From positions 1,240,001 through 1,304,000 of the forward strand of contig OZ245761.1 of NCBI GenBank assembly GCA_965227535.1: a stretch of 64,000 nucleotides of DNA, in the 5' to 3' direction. Within the stretch, counting starts at the first letter, position 1. The number at the start of each line of letters is the position of its first letter. The position numbers and the translations under genes were made by a program. Positions 60,078 to 64,000 of this stretch are shown here, piece by piece. The notes beneath the pieces were generated by a model, which was not told the DNA's origin, ran no database searches, and saw only the letters and a list, made by a program, of their open reading frames with translations. Source of the DNA: SZUA-430 sp965227535. Lineage in GTDB: Bacteria; Pseudomonadota; Alphaproteobacteria; Micropepsales; Micropepsaceae.

Positions 60078-61322
60078 CTATGACGCAAGGAGCTGCATGG
60101 ACGCCGGGTAAAGCACTGGCGTGCGCGCCCGCCCTTCAACCCAAGCGTCAATAATGTCAGCCCACTCTTGCAGCATGTGACGACGCTGCTGCTCGTACTC
60201 GGCCTTGTTGTAGACGCCACGCGACGAGCGCCTTTCTTCGTGGGCGAGGCACTTTTCGATCCAGTCGCGATTGAACCCGAATTCATTGAGCAGCGTAGAG
60301 CCGGTCCGCCGGAGGTCGTGCACGGTAAAAGGCTGAAGCGGTAGCCCTTTGTTTTTTGCGCGTTCAATGATTGCCATAGTGATGCGGTTGAAGGTCGCGC
60401 GTGACATCGGTCCATCGGCATCATAACGCGAAGGCAAGACATACCTTGAGTTGGCAGCACAGGTTTTGAGCGCAATCAGAATATCGAGCGACTGCCGCGA
60501 CAAGTACACATTGTGCGGATTCCTCCGCTTCATGCGTTCCTTCGGGATCGTCCAGACGGCGTTCGCAAAGTCCACCTCATCCCAGACTGCATCCAGCAAT
60601 TCGCTCTTGCGCACGAGCGAAAGTATGATCAACCGCAAACCCAGCCGGATTGTGGGCAAAGTGGCCACGTGCTCAAGCTCCTGCAGAACGATCCGGATTT
60701 CCTTCGGCGAGAGAGCCCGATCCTTTGGCACGAACGTCGCGATCGACGCCGGACCCACGTCGTCGGCTGGATTGGCAACGCGCTCGCCGTGGAGGATGGC
60801 GAATCCATAGATTTGCTTGACGATATCGCGAACGTGTACAGCCGTCGCCGGCGCTCCGCGCTCCTTCACTTTCATGCACAAGGCTCGAAGGTCATCGGAT
60901 GTGATTTCTACGAGCAGCCGGTTCTTCCATGTAGGTGCAATATCTCTGTCGAAGATGGATCGACGCATCGACCGAGTGCTATCAGCCATTGGAGCGTCGC
61001 TTAGCCAGCGCTCGCCAAACGCCCCAAAACTCCTCGCCTCTTTCATGCGGCGCTTTTCGCGTTGCTTTTCCTGAGCGGGCGAGACGCCCGTCGCCACGGA
61101 GCGCCTTGCTTCGACACAGCGCTCTCGCGCCAATCCCAACGAAATCCCATCCAACCCATATCGCCCTAACGTGAGCGTCTCCCGCCGTCCGTTCAGTCGG
61201 TAGTCATACCGAAAGGTGACGGCGCCAGATCGCGCAACGAGCGCATACATGCCGTCGCGGTCGCTGACCTTGTAGTCTTTCTCCTTTGGTTTCAGGTTCT
61301 TAAGTGCGACGTCGGTTAACAT
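60078..61322 (-). CDS. int: Tyrosine-recombinase integrase (DUF4102 arm-binding type)
   Basis: A 414-residue P4-type integrase. The N-terminal arm-binding domain (1-90) has LTDVALKNLKPKEKDYKVSD, followed by the core-binding domain and the catalytic domain with R238 (LVRKSELLDAVW), H335 and R338 (VHDLRRTGSTLL), H361 and the nucleophile Y371 (GVYNKAEY). All catalytic residues are present. It starts 295 bases from the 3' end of guaA, reading away from it, which is the usual arrangement for an element integrated at guaA. Repeated ATACCGTC motifs lie in between. Confidence 0.92.
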   Translation of the reverse strand: MLTDVALKNLKPKEKDYKVSDRDGMYALVARSGAVTFRYDYRLNGRRETLTLGRYGLDGISLGLARERCVEARRSVATGVSPAQEKQREKRRMKEARSFGAFGERWLSDAPMADSTRSMRRSIFDRDIAPTWKNRLLVEITSDDLRALCMKVKERGAPATAVHVRDIVKQIYGFAILHGERVANPADDVGPASIATFVPKDRALSPKEIRIVLQELEHVATLPTIRLGLRLIILSLVRKSELLDAVWDEVDFANAVWTIPKERMKRRNPHNVYLSRQSLDILIALKTCAANSRYVLPSRYDADGPMSRATFNRITMAIIERAKNKGLPLQPFTVHDLRRTGSTLLNEFGFNRDWIEKCLAHEERRSSRGVYNKAEYEQQRRHMLQEWADIIDAWVEGRARTPVLYPASMQLLAS

Positions 61323-61343
61323 CAGATTGCCTACCTCTCCAAC

Positions 61344-61490
61344 GATACCGTCAGCGAAAAATCCGGGTTCGTAATTCGAAATTCTCCCGCTGCATCATCG
61401 TGTTAGCTTCAGAAAAATACCGTCATGACCAACTGATGGATTCGACGGTATCGCCGAGCGGATGAAATGACAAACAGAGTCGGACCGTCA
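61344..61490. repeat. Four ATACCGTC-type repeats, integrase arm-site candidates
   Basis: ATACCGTCA occurs at 61345-61353 and 61417-61425, ATACCGTC in reverse at 61444-61451, and ACCGTCA at 61484-61490. They fill the gap between the integrase start and the guaA 3' end, where arm-type binding sites of a tyrosine integrase and its own promoter are expected. No other feature is visible in 61323-61576. Confidence 0.55.
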
Positions 61491-61576
61491 GCAACGCCGA
61501 CAGATCATCTCGCTTGAAGGCGATAGGTCGCGAATGTCAGCGAGAGGAATCTATTTGTTTGTCAGGGAGTTAAGAC

Positions 61577-61599
61577 CGATCGCCGATAGTCGGCGATCG
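61577..61599. terminator. Perfect 10-bp hairpin after guaA
   Basis: CGATCGCCGA, a TAG loop and TCGGCGATCG form a perfect stem 19 bases downstream of the guaA stop. It lacks a clear T-run on the minus strand, so it may be a weak terminator for guaA or an element of the attachment site. It is not repeated elsewhere in the window. Confidence 0.45.
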
Positions 61600-61617
61600 T
61601 TAGTGGAGGACGTCAAA

Positions 61618-63165
61618 TCATTCCCACTCAATCGTCCCCGGCGGCTTCGACGTCACGTCGTACACCACGCGGTTGATGCCCTTCACTTCGTTGATGATGC
61701 GAGTGGCCACGCGCGAGAGAAACGCGTGTTCGAAGGGGTAGCTGTCGGCGGTCATGCCGTCGGTCGAGGTCACCGCGCGCAGCGCGCAGACGTAGTCATA
61801 GGTGCGGCCGTCACCCATCACACCCACCGTGCGCACGGGCAACAGCACCGCGAACGCCTGCCAGATCTTGTCGTACAGGCCGGCCTTGCGGATCTCGTCG
61901 AGATAAACGACATCCGCCTTGCGTAGGATGTCGAGTTTTTCGCGCGTGATCTCGCCGGGTATGCGAATGGCAAGGCCCGGTCCTGGAAACGGATGACGTC
62001 CGACGAACGCCGGCGGCAACCCCAACTCTCGGCCCAGCACGCGCACTTCGTCCTTGAACAATTCGCGCAAGGGCTCGACCAACTTCAACTTCATGCGATC
62101 GGGCAAGCCGCCGACATTGTGGTGCGACTTGATCGTGACCGACGGGCCGCCCGTGAACGACACGCTTTCGATCACGTCGGGATACAGAGTGCCCTGCGCC
62201 AGGAAATCGACTTGGCCGATCTTCTTCGCCTCTTCGTCGAACACCTCGATAAACGCCGCGCCGATGCGCTTGCGCTTCGTCTCGGGATCGCTGACGCCGG
62301 CCAAACGGTCGAGGAACAAATCCTCCGCATGCACATGTACCAGCGGAATGTTGTAGTGCTCGCGAAACAGCGTGACGACTTCATCCGCCTCGCCCGCGCG
62401 CATCAAACCCGTATCCACAAAGATGCACGTCAACTGCTCGCCGATCGCCTCATGGATCAGAACGGCCGCAACAGATGAATCGACACCGCCCGACAGCCCG
62501 CACACCACGCGGCCCGAACCGACCTGCGTCTTGATGCGCTCGATCTGCGTGCGGCGGAATGACTGCATCGTCCAGTCGGGCTTCACCCCCGCCACGCGCT
62601 GCGTGAAATTCTTGAGCAGCTCGCCGCCGCGCGGCGTGTGCGCGACTTCCGGATGGAATTGCACGCCATAGAACTTGCGCGCCTCGTCCGCGATGGCCGC
62701 GAACGGCGCGTTGCCGGAGATCGCGATCACCTTGAACCCCGGCGGCAATGCGGTGACACGATCGCCGTGGCTCATCCACACGTCGTCCTTGCCGCCCTTG
62801 GGCCATACGCCCTCGAACAGCGGCGACACATCCGTCACCTCAAGCGTCGCACGTCCGAATTCGCGATGATGACCGGCTTCAACCTTGCCGCCGAGCTGCG
62901 CGCACATCAGCTGCTCGCCGTAACAGATGCCCAGCACCGGCAAATCCATCTCGAACACCTGCTGCGGCGCGCGGGGACTTTCGTCCTCCGTCGTGCTCGC
63001 CGGCGATCCGGAGAGGATGATGGCGGCCGGCTTGTTCTTCTTCAGATAAGCCCCAGCCGACTGGAACGGCACGATCTCGCAATACGTGCCTTGCTCCCTC
63101 AAGCGCCGCGCAATCAGCTGCGTCACCTGAGAGCCGAAATCGATGATCAATACGGTTTGTGTCAT
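61618..63165 (-). CDS. guaA: GMP synthase (glutamine-hydrolysing)
   Basis: A 515-residue enzyme that converts XMP to GMP with glutamine and ATP. The start is the ATG at 63165 (MTQTVLIIDFGSQ). The class I glutamine amidotransferase domain has nucleophile C81 in LGICYGEQLM and the His/Glu pair in VQFHPEVAHT. The PP-loop ATPase motif is GLSGGVDSSVAA, and the C-terminal dimerisation domain ends TSKPPGTIEWE. The gene is complete, including its 3' end. An integrase next to that end suggests the element reconstitutes guaA on insertion, so its last bases (61618-61640) are the likely att core. This is the clearest chromosomal gene in the window. Confidence 0.96.
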   Translation of the reverse strand: MTQTVLIIDFGSQVTQLIARRLREQGTYCEIVPFQSAGAYLKKNKPAAIILSGSPASTTEDESPRAPQQVFEMDLPVLGICYGEQLMCAQLGGKVEAGHHREFGRATLEVTDVSPLFEGVWPKGGKDDVWMSHGDRVTALPPGFKVIAISGNAPFAAIADEARKFYGVQFHPEVAHTPRGGELLKNFTQRVAGVKPDWTMQSFRRTQIERIKTQVGSGRVVCGLSGGVDSSVAAVLIHEAIGEQLTCIFVDTGLMRAGEADEVVTLFREHYNIPLVHVHAEDLFLDRLAGVSDPETKRKRIGAAFIEVFDEEAKKIGQVDFLAQGTLYPDVIESVSFTGGPSVTIKSHHNVGGLPDRMKLKLVEPLRELFKDEVRVLGRELGLPPAFVGRHPFPGPGLAIRIPGEITREKLDILRKADVVYLDEIRKAGLYDKIWQAFAVLLPVRTVGVMGDGRTYDYVCALRAVTSTDGMTADSYPFEHAFLSRVATRIINEVKGINRVVYDVTSKPPGTIEWE

Positions 63166-63498
63166 GGAGCGCCGGAACTTAGCGCCGCAACCCGCACGGG
63201 TCAAAGAGTTCCCGGGACCCGCAGGGCGACACGTTGACCCGCAAGATGTGGATGAAATGGCACCTATTTCCCCTGCAGATTTCGCCCGGAAAATTATGCG
63301 CGTAGAGCGCGAGGGAATTTAATCCGCTTTCCACCGGGAACCGTCGAAACAATCTAGACACCGCATTTTACCTCGCTCTATTGACAGCCTGCGGGGTTGC
63401 CGATGCGCACGCCCACACCGTGCCTGAGCCTTCAGCAGCGCACCTTTCGGATCTGCCCCCTCGCCGGTCCAGGTGCCAAACAAAGATGGGGATTACAT
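63166..63498. other. Intergenic region between divergent guaA and secreted-protein gene
   Basis: No gene is visible. It should carry the guaA promoter on the minus strand and a promoter for the gene at 63499. A TTGACA hexamer at about 63381-63386 is a possible -35, but I see no good -10 at the right distance. Confidence 0.4.
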
Positions 63499-64000
63499 AT
63501 GTCTAACGCACTTTCGCGCCGGCTTCTGTCCGGCGTGTCTCTCATTGCCGTCGTCTCGGCAGTGGGCTCGATCGGCATCGCTACCGCGGCCGAAACATTT
63601 CCAGCCGGCAACAACGCGGCGCGCACGATCAACGCCAACACCAACGGCATCGACGTTCAGTCCGGCGCGACCGTACTCACCGATGCTAACGGCAACAGCA
63701 TCGTCGTCGCGAACGGCGTGACGGTGAACGCTCCCGGCGCAGCAGTTACGATCTCGAACGCCACGCTGCTGGGCACGTTCGTCAACGACGGTGTGATCAT
63801 TTCGGGCGGCGGCGAGGACGGCTTTAACGCAAGCGGAAGTCAGCTTCTCGGCGGCATCGTCAACACGGGCGCGATCACCGGCCAAAGCGACGGCATTGAT
63901 CTCGAGGCGGTAACGCTGGCGGGCGGCATCACCAACAGCGGCACGATTACCACGCTCTCCGATGCCGGCATCGAAGTCGACAGCGGCACGATCTTCGCCG
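63499..64000 (+). CDS. Secreted beta-helix/autotransporter-like repeat protein (3' end outside window)
   Basis: The frame is open from the ATG at 63499 (GGGGA six bases upstream) to the window end, giving 167 residues. A signal peptide is clear: LSRRLL, then a hydrophobic run and an ATAA cleavage region near residue 30. The mature part has loose repeats rich in Gly, Asn, Thr and Ile, such as LLGGIVNTGAITGQSDGIDL and LAGGITNSGTITTLSDAGIE, typical of a right-handed beta-helix passenger domain of an autotransporter or adhesin. The expected outer-membrane barrel would lie beyond the window. It is divergent from guaA and probably chromosomal. Confidence 0.75.
   Translation, partial: MSNALSRRLLSGVSLIAVVSAVGSIGIATAAETFPAGNNAARTINANTNGIDVQSGATVLTDANGNSIVVANGVTVNAPGAAVTISNATLLGTFVNDGVIISGGGEDGFNASGSQLLGGIVNTGAITGQSDGIDLEAVTLAGGITNSGTITTLSDAGIEVDSGTIFA

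Noticed and set aside
1..61640. Second copy of the guaA 3' end as a left attachment site
   Set aside because: By eye I found no repeat of the last guaA bases elsewhere in the window; the far end is probably outside it.
1..64000. CRISPR array, tRNA or rRNA gene
   Set aside because: I looked for regularly spaced repeats, cloverleaf-like segments and conserved rRNA cores and saw none.

Overview
The window looks like GC-rich alphaproteobacterial DNA. It has a complete guaA at the right edge, a Rhizobiales-type conjugation and regulation module at the left edge, and long strings of acyl-CoA genes between them. I see no rRNA, tRNA or CRISPR array. The host genus cannot be read from the sequence.

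Left part, 1-11.4 kb: a mobile-element backbone that matches, as I remember it, the gene order and protein types of the Mesorhizobium ICEMlSym family. It holds a DUF3363 relaxase (rlxS-like), a frameshifted VirB1-like lytic transglycosylase, traF, a small excisionase-like protein (rdfS-like), DUF736, a long ParB-like protein, an ArdC-like protein, and a control block of qseC-like, qseM-like, fseA-like and traR-like genes. No luxI-type synthase is present. Several members are damaged: a frameshift, an inverted DUF736 relic, a nonsense codon in a small membrane ORF, and an N-terminally cut ATPase at the window edge. An IS5-family element (12150-12984, TA duplication) marks the change from backbone to cargo.

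Middle part, 13-59 kb: about 46 kb of catabolic cargo. It contains five acyl-CoA dehydrogenases, five enoyl-CoA hydratase-family genes plus badI, two acyl-CoA synthetases, a family III CoA-transferase, and two pairs of DUF35 and cysteine-less thiolase-like genes. It also has a hydratase-2 MaoC protein, a FadH-like reductase, two CYP153-like P450s with an adrenodoxin-type ferredoxin, a diiron ferritin-like enzyme, a Baeyer-Villiger-type monooxygenase, a Rieske oxygenase and three luciferase-like flavin enzymes. The most specific block (52.7-59.1 kb) is badH, badI, an aliB/badJ-like dehydrogenase and a badK-like hydratase. That set converts cyclohexanecarboxyl-CoA to pimeloyl-CoA, which the surrounding beta-oxidation genes could finish. 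My inference is that the island lets its host oxidise alicyclic compounds (cycloalkanes, alkyl-cyclohexanes, naphthenic acids or related terpenoids): P450s activate the substrate, dehydrogenases and synthetases bring it to the CoA thioester, and the bad-type genes open the ring. Local regulators are of the IclR, FadR/GntR and TetR types. Three recurring operator-like motifs link gene sets across the region.

Right part, 59.7-64 kb: an AlpA-type regulator, a tyrosine integrase reading out from the 3' end of guaA with repeated arm-type motifs in front of it, guaA itself, and the start of a secreted repeat protein that is probably chromosomal. The simplest reading is one integrative conjugative element inserted at guaA and carrying an alicyclic-degradation cargo. 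Its far end and its mating-pore genes are not in the window.
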